In this document: positions 16,717-25,488 of the stretch, in pieces | Numbering within the stretch: position 1 is the first letter of the stretch | Layout: every line of letters begins with the position of its first letter | Assembly: GCA_016124845.1 (NCBI GenBank) | Contig: WGMW01000039.1 | Location: 29,891 to 93,890 of the forward strand | Direction: 5' to 3' | DNA length: 64,000 nucleotides | From: Flavobacteriales bacterium | Lineage (GTDB): Bacteria > Bacteroidota > Bacteroidia > UBA10329 | Notes under the pieces: generated by a model | What the model saw: the letters and a program-made list of their open reading frames with translations, nothing else | What the model was told of the DNA's origin: nothing | Database searches by the model: none | Position numbers and translations under genes: made by a program

Positions 16717-17712
16717 ATGTTATTGAAACTACTCCGACCAACAAGATTCTCGAAACGCCCTATCGAAAATGGCATTTCGGAACTTTATGAGACCGATGTG
16801 AACGGCACCAGACAATGGCTGATGGTGCGTGGCAACTCTACAGACCTGCCCATGCTGCTGATGCTGCATGGCGGACCAGGCTTTACGGACATGTGGCTTT
16901 CCGAAACGTGCAATGCTGAACTGGAAAAGCACTTCATGGTAGTGAACTGGGACCAGCGTGGAGCGGGAAAATCATTCGACAAAAAGGCAGACCCGAAGCA
17001 CCTTACCATCAACCAATTTGTAGAAGACGGCAAGGTGGTGATAGACCATCTGTTGCAAAAGTTCGGTAAAGACAGGCTCTACCTGCTTGGTCAATCATGG
17101 GGCAGCATTCTCGGCTGGAAACTGACGCAGGAGGTACCCGAAAAACTGCATCATTACATAGGGGTGGGCCAAGTGAGCAATATGGCCGAAAGTGAGAACC
17201 GCTCCTACAAATTTGCACTGGAGGCAGCAAGAAAAGATGGCAACAAAAAGGCCATCAACGAACTGGAGAACCTGACCATGCCCGCCCCGAATGACGGCAA
17301 AGACCCGTTCAAGGCGTTGATGAAACAGCGGAACTGGCTTGCTTACTACGGAGGCATGATGAAAGGCGCCAAGAAACTCAGTTCCATATCCAAATGGTTG
17401 ATGGGTGCCAAGGAATATTCCTTTATGGATGCGCTCAAATTCAACAACGGCATGAAGGTGAGCACCTCCAACATGTGGCACGAGCTGTTGGAGGTAGACC
17501 TCTTCCATGAACAGCTGGATGTTCAGGTTCCCGTCACATTCATTCTCGGAAAACTGGACCACACGGTGGATCATCAGCTTTCGGAAAAGTTCTTTGAATC
17601 GATAGTGGCCCCATCCAAGCAATTGAAGTGGCTGAATGCCGCACACATGGGAAACATAACCGACAAAGAGGCCTACGCCAGATGTGTGATCGAAACGCTG
17701 GATAACACATGA
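16717..17712 (+). CDS. Alpha/beta hydrolase, prolyl-iminopeptidase-like
   Basis: A 331-residue alpha/beta hydrolase. It has the oxyanion-hole motif HGGPG (residues 51-55), the DQRGAGKS motif typical of the proline iminopeptidase/peptidase S33 group, the nucleophile in GQSWGS (Ser 127), a probable acid in LGKLDHTVD, and the catalytic His in NAAHMGN. There is no signal peptide, so it is probably cytoplasmic. It overlaps the following regulator gene by 4 bases (ATGA), implying one transcript. The substrate (peptide, ester or signal molecule) is not known. Confidence 0.82.
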   Translation: MLLKLLRPTRFSKRPIENGISELYETDVNGTRQWLMVRGNSTDLPMLLMLHGGPGFTDMWLSETCNAELEKHFMVVNWDQRGAGKSFDKKADPKHLTINQFVEDGKVVIDHLLQKFGKDRLYLLGQSWGSILGWKLTQEVPEKLHHYIGVGQVSNMAESENRSYKFALEAARKDGNKKAINELENLTMPAPNDGKDPFKALMKQRNWLAYYGGMMKGAKKLSSISKWLMGAKEYSFMDALKFNNGMKVSTSNMWHELLEVDLFHEQLDVQVPVTFILGKLDHTVDHQLSEKFFESIVAPSKQLKWLNAAHMGNITDKEAYARCVIETLDNT

Positions 17713-18467
17713 GAGAATCTGCTGAAAAGTTCCTTGAGTACTTGGAACAGTTGAAACGGGACGGTTTCGATGCACAGCCAGACCCAAAACTTATTGAGGC
17801 GCAATTTGTCAACGTGATGCACATGCCCGATATGGTGACCTACGTGGCCGACTATCGGAGCGGGCAGATCGTCTATCATCATGGGTTCAACTCGGTGCTG
17901 GGCTACCCGCAGGGCTGCAAGATCGACATTCCCTTTGTGCTGAATGTCATTCACCCTGATGACCAGCCTGTGGTGCATTACCTGAGCCAATTGGCCACCG
18001 AGTTCCATTTTACCAGAGACAGGAAGGAGCCTTTCCGCAGCATGCTGGAAATGAATTACCGCGTGCGGAAGTTCCATGGCGATCATATCATGATGCTGAA
18101 ACGCAGTACAGGATTCATCAATGATGGCGATGCTCCTGTTATGAGCATGACCATGCTCCATGACATCAGTTTTATGGATGTCAAGAAGATACACAGTCGC
18201 ATCCTTGGCCCCAAAGACAGCGAGCGGCTCTACAGGGAAAAGCTGAAGGAACTGCATGAGAGCCGCCACAAGGTCGGCCCGTTCAGTCAGCGCGAAACAC
18301 AGGTGCTTGCCCTCATGGCGCAAGGCTTCCGGAGCAGGGACATTGCCGACACGGTTCATCTTTCGGTGCATACCATCCATAACCACCGCAAGAACATGAT
18401 GCGTAAAACAGGTCTCAAGAACACGGCCGACCTCATTCGTTATGGCTTGGAGAATGGGTTGCTTTAA
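17709..18467 (+). CDS. LuxR-type transcriptional regulator with PAS-like sensor domain
   Basis: A 252-residue protein. Residues ~40-165 resemble a PAS domain (YVADYRSGQIVYHHGFNSVLGY, then VIHPDDQPVVHYL), and the C terminus is a GerE/LuxR helix-turn-helix (FSQRETQVLALMAQGFRSRDIADTVHLSVHTIHNHRKNMMRKTGL). It is coupled to the upstream hydrolase gene by a 4-base overlap, so it may control or respond to a compound handled by that enzyme. Its last bases overlap the end of the convergent pfkA gene by 4 bases. Confidence 0.85.
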   Translation: MRESAEKFLEYLEQLKRDGFDAQPDPKLIEAQFVNVMHMPDMVTYVADYRSGQIVYHHGFNSVLGYPQGCKIDIPFVLNVIHPDDQPVVHYLSQLATEFHFTRDRKEPFRSMLEMNYRVRKFHGDHIMMLKRSTGFINDGDAPVMSMTMLHDISFMDVKKIHSRILGPKDSERLYREKLKELHESRHKVGPFSQRETQVLALMAQGFRSRDIADTVHLSVHTIHNHRKNMMRKTGLKNTADLIRYGLENGLL

Positions 18468-19435
18468 GCCGCCAGTATCTCCGCCAGCTTCAGGAAATCG
18501 GTGTTCACCTTATCGTGGTGCTTGATGGCCTGGTCGAAATGCGTGTAACACACCTGCTTGTTCACAATGCCCACCATAACGGAATGTTTGCCCGCCAGAA
18601 TGGCGTTGACCGCCTCATAACCGAGCTGCGAGGCCAGCATGCGGTCCAAGGCCGAAGGGCTGCCGCCCCGCTGCTGATGGCCCAGAATGGAAACGCGCGT
18701 CTCATACTGCGGAAGTTCCTTTACCACCTGCTCGGCTATCTTGTAAGCGCCTCCCGCATCATCGCCTTCGGCCACAATAATGATGCTGCTGCTCTTTTTG
18801 CGCGTATATGCTGCCGTAAGGTGATCGATAAGACTGCGAAGGTCGGTGTGCACCTCAGGTATGAGAATGGCAAACGCCCCTACTCCAATTCCCGAACGCA
18901 GCGCAATGAAACCGGCATCCTTGCCCATTACCTCTACAAAAAAGAGGCGGTCGTGCGATGCGGCCGTGTCCTTGATCTTGTCCACCGCTTCAATTACGTT
19001 GTTCAAAGCCGTATCGTACCCGATGGTGTAATCGGTGCCAATAAGGTCGTTGTCGATGGTTCCCGGCAGGCCGATGAAGGGAATTCTGTGCTCCTCGGTG
19101 AAGACCTTCGCGCCAGCAAAGGTGCCGTCTCCGCCAATGGCAATAATGCCCTCAATGCCGTATTTCTTCAGGTTATCGAATGCTTTCTGACGGCCTTCCT
19201 TGGTCATGAAGTCCTTGCTGCGCGAAGACTTGAGGATGGTGCCACCGCGCTGTAGGATGTTTCCCACATCATCGCTGGTAAGCAGCTTGAATTGATCCTC
19301 GATCATGCCCTGATAGCCATGCATGATGCCGTAAACCTTCAGTCCGTGATGGAGCCCTGTTCTTACCACCGCACGGATGCAGGCATTCATGCCGGGTGAA
19401 TCGCCTCCGCTGGTGAATACCGCGATCGTTTTCAT
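18464..19435 (-). CDS. pfkA: ATP-dependent 6-phosphofructokinase
   Basis: A 323-residue enzyme, close to the usual ~320 for bacterial PfkA. It has GGDSPGMN at residues 10-17, the GGDGT nucleotide motif near 101, and the catalytic PGTIDND with Asp. The Gly after GGDGT fits the ATP-using form instead of the pyrophosphate-using form. Glycolysis: phosphorylates fructose 6-phosphate to the 1,6-bisphosphate in the cytoplasm. It is the last gene of a minus-strand run that begins with the peptide ABC importer genes. Confidence 0.95.
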   Translation of the reverse strand: MKTIAVFTSGGDSPGMNACIRAVVRTGLHHGLKVYGIMHGYQGMIEDQFKLLTSDDVGNILQRGGTILKSSRSKDFMTKEGRQKAFDNLKKYGIEGIIAIGGDGTFAGAKVFTEEHRIPFIGLPGTIDNDLIGTDYTIGYDTALNNVIEAVDKIKDTAASHDRLFFVEVMGKDAGFIALRSGIGVGAFAILIPEVHTDLRSLIDHLTAAYTRKKSSSIIIVAEGDDAGGAYKIAEQVVKELPQYETRVSILGHQQRGGSPSALDRMLASQLGYEAVNAILAGKHSVMVGIVNKQVCYTHFDQAIKHHDKVNTDFLKLAEILAA

Positions 19436-19444
19436 GCGGTCAAG

Positions 19445-19822
19445 TTACACTTCAATAATTTCAAACGGAACTCTGATCACCTCGCGGAACGACTCGCCAT
19501 CGGCCACATTGTCCTCATCGCCTTCCTCCACTATCCATCGCACCCGGAACTTGTTGTCCTTCTTGTTCAGTTCCTCCAGCAGATTGAACAACGCCATCAG
19601 GCGGATGAATGAACCCGTGTTGTAATATTCCAGCGCCACATCGAAGGTGGCCTCCAAAAACTGGAAGGCCAGATTCTCCTGCATCCAACTCAGAATCGGG
19701 TTATAGAACTTCTCTGAATTCTCGGGCATGGACCGCCCACGGATAACGAACTTCTTCTCCGAGAGATTGAAATCGATCTCGGGTGACAGGTCCGTGGCCT
19801 CTATGAACAGCGTTACACTCAT
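19445..19822 (-). CDS. SiaC-family regulatory phosphoprotein (DUF1987)
   Basis: A 125-residue protein that reads as a complete DUF1987/SiaC member. It opens with a short strand (MSVTLFIEATDLSPEIDFNL), has the EKFYNPILSWMQE helix, and a LEYYNTGSFIRLMALFNLLEEL stretch holding the conserved Ser/Thr region that is phosphorylated in SiaC proteins. In Pseudomonas this protein is controlled by a kinase/phosphatase pair and activates a diguanylate cyclase; no such partner is seen here. It lies 9 bases upstream of pfkA on the same strand. Confidence 0.8.
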   Translation of the reverse strand: MSVTLFIEATDLSPEIDFNLSEKKFVIRGRSMPENSEKFYNPILSWMQENLAFQFLEATFDVALEYYNTGSFIRLMALFNLLEELNKKDNKFRVRWIVEEGDEDNVADGESFREVIRVPFEIIEV

Positions 19823-19888
19823 TCCGATCCCAAAGATGAAAAGTCCAACGGGATTTCAATACACTGTTCAAGAAAATCCTCAGACCGA

Positions 19889-21217
19889 TCAGGTCTTCAG
19901 CTTCGGATCGGTGGCATCGCGAAGCCCTTCGCCCAACAGATTGTAGATGGCTACGGTAAGGATGATGGCGATACCTGGGAAGATGACCAGCCACCACGCA
20001 GCGAAATTCTCGCGGCCTGAACTGATGAGCGAACCCCACGTGACCACATCTGGCGGAACACCCACACCGAGGAATGAAAGGCTCGATTCGATAAGGATGG
20101 CCGAGGCCACACCGAACGCAATGGCCACCAACGCTGGTGCCACGCCATTGGGCAGCGCATGGCGGAAGATGATGCGCATTTCGCTGAAACCGAGCGATTG
20201 CCCCGCCTGAATGTATTCCAAGTTGCGAATCTTGAGGAATTCTGCGCGGGTAAAGCGCGCAATGCCCGTCCAGCTGGTAAACCCGATAATGAGCATGAGG
20301 TTGATGATGGACGGCTTGGCCACCGCAGCAATGGAGATGATAAGCACCATCCGAGGAATGGATATCAGGATCTCGATCATTCTGGAAATGAACGAATCGA
20401 CCGGAATGTTGCGCTCTGAACGGAACAGCGGCAATTTCCCAACCAGTTTTCCGAGGAAATAGAACACCGCACAGATTCCTGCGAAGATGAGAATGCTCAC
20501 CAGCAACTGTAGCAGCAAGGCTCCGCCAGAGGTTCCGATGGCATCGGAGAGATTGTCTGCACGGATCATGAAGGCATAGTAATACGCGAACACCAGCCCG
20601 AGGATGAACGTGTAGAACTGACCACGTGTTGTTCTCAGTTTGCTATCGCCAAAATAGCCTGCCAGTGCTCCGAGCACCAATCCGATAACCGTGGCAATGC
20701 CCATGGCGATGATACCGATGGAAAGCGAGATGCGCGCAGCATGGATCAGCCCGGACAGTACATCCTCGCCTTTCTTGTTGGTTCCCAACAGATGACGGAA
20801 ACGCCCTGGCATATCCACCATTTCCCCGTTCGGATCCTCGAAATACTGTTTTCCTCCCGGTGAGGCGAAATCGGAATTCAGGAAATCCGATTTGTTCGGT
20901 GCGTAGGGCACAGGTGCCCAGATCACCGCATCCAGTTTCATCTGCTTCCACTTGGCTATGTCCAATTGAATGCGCTCGGTCTTTCCTTCCTCCAGTTGAA
21001 GCTCATACGAGTTCTGTAGCGAGAATGCCGGAAAAAGTGAATGCCCCTTGTAGCTGGCGTATAGCGGCTGATCGTTGGCGATGATGGGCGCAAAAAGTGC
21101 CATCACCGCCAGCGTGGCCAGGGTCCACAAGGAGATGTAGGCCGCGCGGTTCTTCTTGAACTGTCCCCAAGCGTATTCGCGGAAATTGAACTGCTTTATT
21201 TCTGCCTTCCCACTCAT
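19889..21217 (-). CDS. Oligopeptide-type ABC transporter permease (OppC/DppC-like), long form
   Basis: A 442-residue inner-membrane permease, larger than the ~300 of typical DppC/OppC. It has an N-terminal span (AAYISLWTLATLAVMALFAPI), an insert of about 100 residues in the periplasmic loop before the core, and the EAA loop in IQAGQSLGFSEMRIIFRHALPNGV. It immediately follows the partner permease gene (stop of that gene at 21218, start here at 21217). Likely substrate: peptides or similar small solutes, from family only. No ATPase gene is in the window. Confidence 0.85.
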   Translation of the reverse strand: MSGKAEIKQFNFREYAWGQFKKNRAAYISLWTLATLAVMALFAPIIANDQPLYASYKGHSLFPAFSLQNSYELQLEEGKTERIQLDIAKWKQMKLDAVIWAPVPYAPNKSDFLNSDFASPGGKQYFEDPNGEMVDMPGRFRHLLGTNKKGEDVLSGLIHAARISLSIGIIAMGIATVIGLVLGALAGYFGDSKLRTTRGQFYTFILGLVFAYYYAFMIRADNLSDAIGTSGGALLLQLLVSILIFAGICAVFYFLGKLVGKLPLFRSERNIPVDSFISRMIEILISIPRMVLIISIAAVAKPSIINLMLIIGFTSWTGIARFTRAEFLKIRNLEYIQAGQSLGFSEMRIIFRHALPNGVAPALVAIAFGVASAILIESSLSFLGVGVPPDVVTWGSLISSGRENFAAWWLVIFPGIAIILTVAIYNLLGEGLRDATDPKLKT

Positions 21218-22711
21218 CTACTTCGAATAACTGATTCTTGGGTCCGCCACCGCATACAGAATATCTGAGACCAGATACCCGACCAGCGTCAGCACGCCCG
21301 TAATGGTAAGCACGGCCACCACCATCGGATAATCCTGGTTCACAATGGCCTGATACACTTCATTTCCCATGCCCGGTATGGTGAAGATCACCTCCAAGAC
21401 CACCGAACCGCCAATGGCCACAGGGAATATGTTGGCAAAGACCGTAATGATCGGAAGCAAGGCATTTCTCAGCGCATGCTTGTAAACCACCTTGGTTTCA
21501 CTCAATCCTTTGGCACGTGCCGTACGGATGTAATCCTGATTGACGATCTCCAGCATGGAAACGCGCATGGTACGCGAAAGGAATGCGAAGGAACTGTAGG
21601 TGTAACTGATAATAGGCAGGATCAGGTAAGGCAACCTTGCGCCCCACTTCTCAAAGAAGCCGGCATTTTCCGCAAAGCCTCTTACAGGCTCTACACCGGA
21701 AGCGGGAAACCAGTAAAGCACGTCCGGATTGGCAAAGGTCATCAGCAGCACGGTGGCCAACCAGAAGCTCGGAATGGAGAACAGGATGAACACCAGCACG
21801 GTGGTAACGGTATCGAAACGAGAACCTTTATTTACCGCAGCATGAATTCCCATAGGCATACTTACAAGGTAGCCCAACACCACCGAAATAATGGTGAAGA
21901 AGAACGACCAGAATATTTTGATGGAGATCACCTCGCTGATGGGCATCTTGGTGCGGTAGCTGGTGCCGAAATCTCCACGGATGACACCTGTGGTGAACTC
22001 AGCGCCTTTGCCTGTGAGCCAATCCCCATCACCGAATATCCACCGGTGATATTGGTTGTTCGGATAAAAGTTGATGACCGGCACATACTTTTTCCAAGGC
22101 GTGGCCGAATCTTTCATGGCTTGGAGTTTCGCCTTCACATTATCCAACTCAGGACGGAAACTGGCCATGTACGGAGCATCATAGATCTCGGTCAACGCCT
22201 CCAGCTTGGCCTCTATCACGTTCTCAGAATATGTGGCTTTAAGCGCAGATGATTCAAAAAAGCTCTGATTGATGTCCTGCTTCACCTTATCAATGGAATA
22301 CCCCATGGCCATGCTGCTATCGACCCGCAGCGAACCGTGCGCATCATTCAGCGCATCAATGGCCTGAAAGTAATCAGAAACGGCAGGCCAGTTGCCGTAA
22401 ACATTGGCCAACCTTGACAGTGACTCGCGTTCGTTCCTGTCATAAACGCGATAAAGCGTGTCCGACTGCGACATGGAATTGAGGCTGAAGTAGAAAATGG
22501 GAAGATCGAGTCCCAATTTTCGGCTCCAGAATTTCTTCTGCTCTATCTGATTGGCCGTTTGCGAACCGACCTCTCCCCCGCTCTGCGCGGCCACCACCAT
22601 CCGCTCCACAGGATCGCCCGGGGCGGAGATCATGATCACGAACCCGAGCAGTGTAATGGCCACCAAGGTCGGTATGAAAACCAGAATTCTACGGAGAACG
22701 TACTTCAGCAT
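21218..22711 (-). CDS. Oligopeptide-type ABC transporter permease (OppB/DppB-like), with long periplasmic insert
   Basis: A 497-residue permease; typical DppB/OppB is near 310. The first span (MLKYVLRRILVFIPTLVAIT) is followed by about 190 extra residues, mostly helical and charged (for example NVIEAKLEALTEIYDAP), before the conserved GVIRGDFGTSYRTKMPISEV segment. The EAA loop is DYIRTARAKGLSETKVVYKH. The insert probably sits in the periplasm and may contact the binding protein. The gene lies 18 bases after the binding-protein gene on the same strand. Confidence 0.87.
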   Translation of the reverse strand: MLKYVLRRILVFIPTLVAITLLGFVIMISAPGDPVERMVVAAQSGGEVGSQTANQIEQKKFWSRKLGLDLPIFYFSLNSMSQSDTLYRVYDRNERESLSRLANVYGNWPAVSDYFQAIDALNDAHGSLRVDSSMAMGYSIDKVKQDINQSFFESSALKATYSENVIEAKLEALTEIYDAPYMASFRPELDNVKAKLQAMKDSATPWKKYVPVINFYPNNQYHRWIFGDGDWLTGKGAEFTTGVIRGDFGTSYRTKMPISEVISIKIFWSFFFTIISVVLGYLVSMPMGIHAAVNKGSRFDTVTTVLVFILFSIPSFWLATVLLMTFANPDVLYWFPASGVEPVRGFAENAGFFEKWGARLPYLILPIISYTYSSFAFLSRTMRVSMLEIVNQDYIRTARAKGLSETKVVYKHALRNALLPIITVFANIFPVAIGGSVVLEVIFTIPGMGNEVYQAIVNQDYPMVVAVLTITGVLTLVGYLVSDILYAVADPRISYSK

Positions 22712-22729
22712 GAATTGCTATGGCAGCGA

Positions 22730-24874
22730 TCAGTTGGCTTCGGCAGTTGGAGCCGCAGCACCACCTGTCAACAGTTTAAGATTATTGAGAATAACGCCCG
22801 GGCGCTCGAAATACATGTCGGCATTTCCGAAGCGCTTGTGAATCACGTTTCTGCGCGTGGCTGCAAACAGGAACACATAAGGCTGCTCGTCATAAATAAT
22901 TTCTTGCAGTTCGCGCACCATTGGAATTCGCTTTTCCATGTCCAACTCATACTTCAACGAGTCGATCAAAGCATCACTTCTTGCATCTCCAAAACCTGTG
23001 AAATTGGAACCTTTGGAAGCCCACGATTCGGTGTGCCAGATCTGCGTGAAATCTTCTGGAAGCGAAGAACCCGCCCAAGCTGCCAGCATCGCATCGAATT
23101 TGTGGTTTCGTGCGTTATCGTAAAGCACCGCAAAATCAAGTGGATTGATATTGCACTGAATGCCAGCTTCGTACAACGCCTCAGCGATCATCTGTGCCTC
23201 ATCTCTCCATTCAACCGTGGTTGTCATGTAGTTCAGGTCGAACTCGAATTTCAACTTCTCGCCATCAACGATCTTGTCGCGGATGTTATCGCCATCCGTA
23301 TCGGTCCAACCGGCCTCTTCCAAGAGTTGCTTCGCTCCTTCCACGTCTCTTTGAATGAGTTGAAGATCATCATTGTATTCCTTTTTCAATGGCGAAACCG
23401 GACCGACCATGCGCTTGTTCTTGTTCTTGTTAAGCACCATGTTTATCTGATTTACAGGAACAAGCATGGCAACCGCTCTACGAACCCGTTTATCATCGAA
23501 GAATTTCTTGTACTCTACACCATCAGGGCGACAATTGAAACCCAGATAGCTGTAATTATATGTGTTGGTAAAGCGTGAATGATAGTTCGCATTGAAATTG
23601 GGATCTTCCTGAAGTTCCAACAACTTCTTGGTTCCCAAATAGGTTGAAGCATCCAATGTTTGCGTCTTGAACTCCAATCCCTGTGAGTTCGGGTCGGTAT
23701 TGATCTTAAAGATGATCTTGTCAGGATAAGACGTCTCGTAAGCATCACGCTCAGCCAGTTTCGATGTCCAATGGTCTTTCTTGCGCACCAGCGTATATGA
23801 CTGTCCTGGTTTCCAATCTTCAAATTGATAGGCACCCATTCCTACCAGGAATTCTGGTTTGCGGCTATACTTGGCATCGTTGAATTCCGTTGCCCAAGCG
23901 TTCAGGTCAGATGGAAAATCTATCCTTGCTCCAGACCTTGTTCTTTCCTCTTTCACAAAATCTTTTGTTACCCAACCTGACTGACCCTTTGAAGATTGAA
24001 CAAATAACCTTTGGCCGTCCTTGCTTCTTTTGACAACAGAGACCTTTTCACGATTCATAGCTTGCCAAACGACCTTACCATAATCTTCTGGCCCCTCATT
24101 AGTCCAAATGTTAACATGACCTATATCATTTCCATTCTCATCCTTTGCACTGATGAAATTTGTCACGACTTCATTACCACCCCAAGAATCAAGTTGCTGA
24201 AATGAATATTTACGCAAGGTCTTGTTCGGATCCCAGTAGCTTTCCTGAAGCATCGGATAATCTGACGAAAAGATGATGTTCTGAATGTACTTCTTCTTCA
24301 TCTTTATGGTAAACTTTCTCGGATTTTCCGGATCGACAACGATCGTTTCCAAATTTTCCACATACGGCTTTGCATGAGGATTATTTGTCAACGGACATTT
24401 TACCGCTTTGAACGTGAAGATCACATCCTCAACAGTAAGTGGAGAACCATCATCCCATGTTGGTTCATCACGAAGTTCATAGGTGAACTCCAGTTCGTTC
24501 TCCGAAACTTCAGGCCATGCCTTTACCACATCAGGGCGAACATTCAAGTTGATGATATCGCCACCCATGATGAAATTCTGGGTGTAATTGAAAAGGAAGG
24601 ACTTGGTAGCTGAATTCCCGTTGGTCGGGTGCATATCATCCGGCTCACCGATAACGTGAAAAACCACCGTGTTCTCTTTCGACCAGTTCGGGTCAATATC
24701 TGTTGCATCAGGAATTTGTACATAGGTGAGGTCGTCACTTGCCTCGGTCACCTTATCTTCAGAGTTGGTAGACTCATTTGTAGATGTGCCTCCGCATGAT
24801 GACAGCAACGATGCGCCAGAGAATAGCGTCAGCGCAACCAGTAAATTCCTATTGTTTTTCAGGTTCATGTTCAT
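22730..24874 (-). CDS. Oligopeptide-type ABC transporter substrate-binding lipoprotein with SH3-like insert
   Basis: A 714-residue family-5 extracellular binding protein. It has a lipoprotein signal peptide ending LLSSC, the family segment VKAWPEVSENELEFTYELRD, and a C-terminal ligand-binding lobe with FNCRPDGVEYKKFFDDKRVR. Unusually, residues ~230-310 contain a Lys/Arg-rich segment (VSVVKRSKDGQRLFVQ, then QSGWVTKDFVKEE) that reads like a bacterial SH3 domain. This may bind peptidoglycan or a partner. The start is the ATG at 24874. It heads an operon with two permeases. Confidence 0.85.
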   Translation of the reverse strand: MNMNLKNNRNLLVALTLFSGASLLSSCGGTSTNESTNSEDKVTEASDDLTYVQIPDATDIDPNWSKENTVVFHVIGEPDDMHPTNGNSATKSFLFNYTQNFIMGGDIINLNVRPDVVKAWPEVSENELEFTYELRDEPTWDDGSPLTVEDVIFTFKAVKCPLTNNPHAKPYVENLETIVVDPENPRKFTIKMKKKYIQNIIFSSDYPMLQESYWDPNKTLRKYSFQQLDSWGGNEVVTNFISAKDENGNDIGHVNIWTNEGPEDYGKVVWQAMNREKVSVVKRSKDGQRLFVQSSKGQSGWVTKDFVKEERTRSGARIDFPSDLNAWATEFNDAKYSRKPEFLVGMGAYQFEDWKPGQSYTLVRKKDHWTSKLAERDAYETSYPDKIIFKINTDPNSQGLEFKTQTLDASTYLGTKKLLELQEDPNFNANYHSRFTNTYNYSYLGFNCRPDGVEYKKFFDDKRVRRAVAMLVPVNQINMVLNKNKNKRMVGPVSPLKKEYNDDLQLIQRDVEGAKQLLEEAGWTDTDGDNIRDKIVDGEKLKFEFDLNYMTTTVEWRDEAQMIAEALYEAGIQCNINPLDFAVLYDNARNHKFDAMLAAWAGSSLPEDFTQIWHTESWASKGSNFTGFGDARSDALIDSLKYELDMEKRIPMVRELQEIIYDEQPYVFLFAATRRNVIHKRFGNADMYFERPGVILNNLKLLTGGAAAPTAEAN

Positions 24875-24981
24875 TTGCAATTGATGAAGGCTGCAAATAT
24901 AACATTAGCTTATAGTTACCGTAGGGCTGACCAAACTGTGATGTCACTTGATTTTCGACATGATCACATGCATCATTTCTG

Positions 24982-25011
24982 TTGTTGGAAATAAAACTAT
25001 TTATACTTTTG
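24982..25011 (+). promoter_or_regulatory. Bacteroidota-type promoter for the tRNA cluster
   Basis: TTG at 24982-24984 is followed by 19 bases and then TACTTTTG at 25004-25011, an exact match to the Bacteroidota sigma-factor pattern TTG-N19-TAnnTTTG. It lies 59 bases before tRNA-Ser. Confidence 0.8.
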
Positions 25012-25070
25012 CAGCCCGTTCTCAAAACGTTACGAAGCCGGTCGGATTGAGACGTGTTCTTTGAACGTTA

Positions 25071-25157
25071 GGAGAGGTGCCAGAGTGGTAATGGAGCAGA
25101 TTGCTAATCTGTCAACGCGAAAGTGTTGCCTGGGTTCGAGTCCCAGTCTCTCCGCCA
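25071..25157 (+). tRNA. tRNA-Ser (anticodon GCT)
   Basis: The acceptor stem GGAGAGG pairs with CTCTCC before the encoded CCA (25155-25157). The anticodon loop is TTGCTAA with GCT at 25103-25105, reading AGC and AGU codons. The extended variable arm (CAACGCGAAAGTGTTG) is the class II feature of tRNA-Ser. The T loop is GGGTTCGAGTCCC. Confidence 0.95.
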
Positions 25158-25191
25158 CCTTTTTGCAACTTCGGTTGCAGCAAAAATATTT

Positions 25192-25266
25192 CGGGGTGTA
25201 GCGTAGCCCGGTTATCGCGCCTGCTTTGGGAGCAGGAGGTCGCAGGTTCGAATCCTGCCACCCCGA
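25192..25266 (+). tRNA. tRNA-Pro (anticodon TGG)
   Basis: The acceptor stem CGGGGTG pairs with CACCCCG, discriminator A at 25266. The anticodon loop TTTGGGA carries TGG at 25227-25229. The 3' CCA is not encoded (next bases are CAA), unlike the upstream tRNA-Ser. The T arm is GCAGGTTCGAATCCTGC. Confidence 0.95.
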
Positions 25267-25267
25267 C

Positions 25268-25308
25268 AAAGGCCAACTTGGTTCTCCATGTTGGCCTTTG
25301 ACTTTTTT
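25268..25308 (+). terminator. Intrinsic terminator after tRNA-Pro
   Basis: AAAGGCCAAC (25268-25277) pairs with GTTGGCCTTT (25290-25299) and is followed by GACTTTTTTAT. The stem starts two bases after the tRNA ends. Confidence 0.8.
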
Positions 25309-25330
25309 ATCCGGTCATGTTCCGCCTATG

Positions 25331-25366
25331 GTGGAAGATAGAGCATCTGCTCCGTCAGACCGAGAA
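25331..25366 (+). pseudogene. Decayed tRNA fragment (Arg-like)
   Basis: This stretch includes GATAGAGCATCTGC (25337-25350), identical to the D-stem/anticodon-arm region of tRNA-Arg at 25391-25404, and a following CAGAC like the tRNA-Arg anticodon stem. The acceptor and T arms are missing, so it looks like a partial duplicate lying just before the intact gene. Confidence 0.6.
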
Positions 25367-25372
25367 CATATT

Positions 25373-25446
25373 GGTCGCGTAGCTCAGCTGGATAGAGCAT
25401 CTGCCTTCTAAGCAGACGGTCACAGGTTCGAATCCTGTCGCGATCA
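25373..25446 (+). tRNA. tRNA-Arg (anticodon TCT)
   Basis: The acceptor stem GGTCGCG pairs with CGCGATC, discriminator A at 25446, no encoded CCA. The anticodon loop CTTCTAA gives TCT at 25407-25409, reading AGA and AGG. The T arm is ACAGGTTCGAATCCTGT. Confidence 0.95.
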
Positions 25447-25456
25447 CTCTCAAAAT

Positions 25457-25488
25457 GAAAGCCTCGAAGTCGGGGCTTTTCGTTTTTA
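25457..25488. terminator. Bidirectional terminator between tRNA-Arg and hom
   Basis: GAAAGCC (25457-25463) and GGCTTTT (25474-25480) form a stem with a loop that can extend the pairing, and CGTTTTTATT follows on the plus strand. The stop codon of the convergent homoserine dehydrogenase gene lies within the T-rich tail. Confidence 0.7.
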
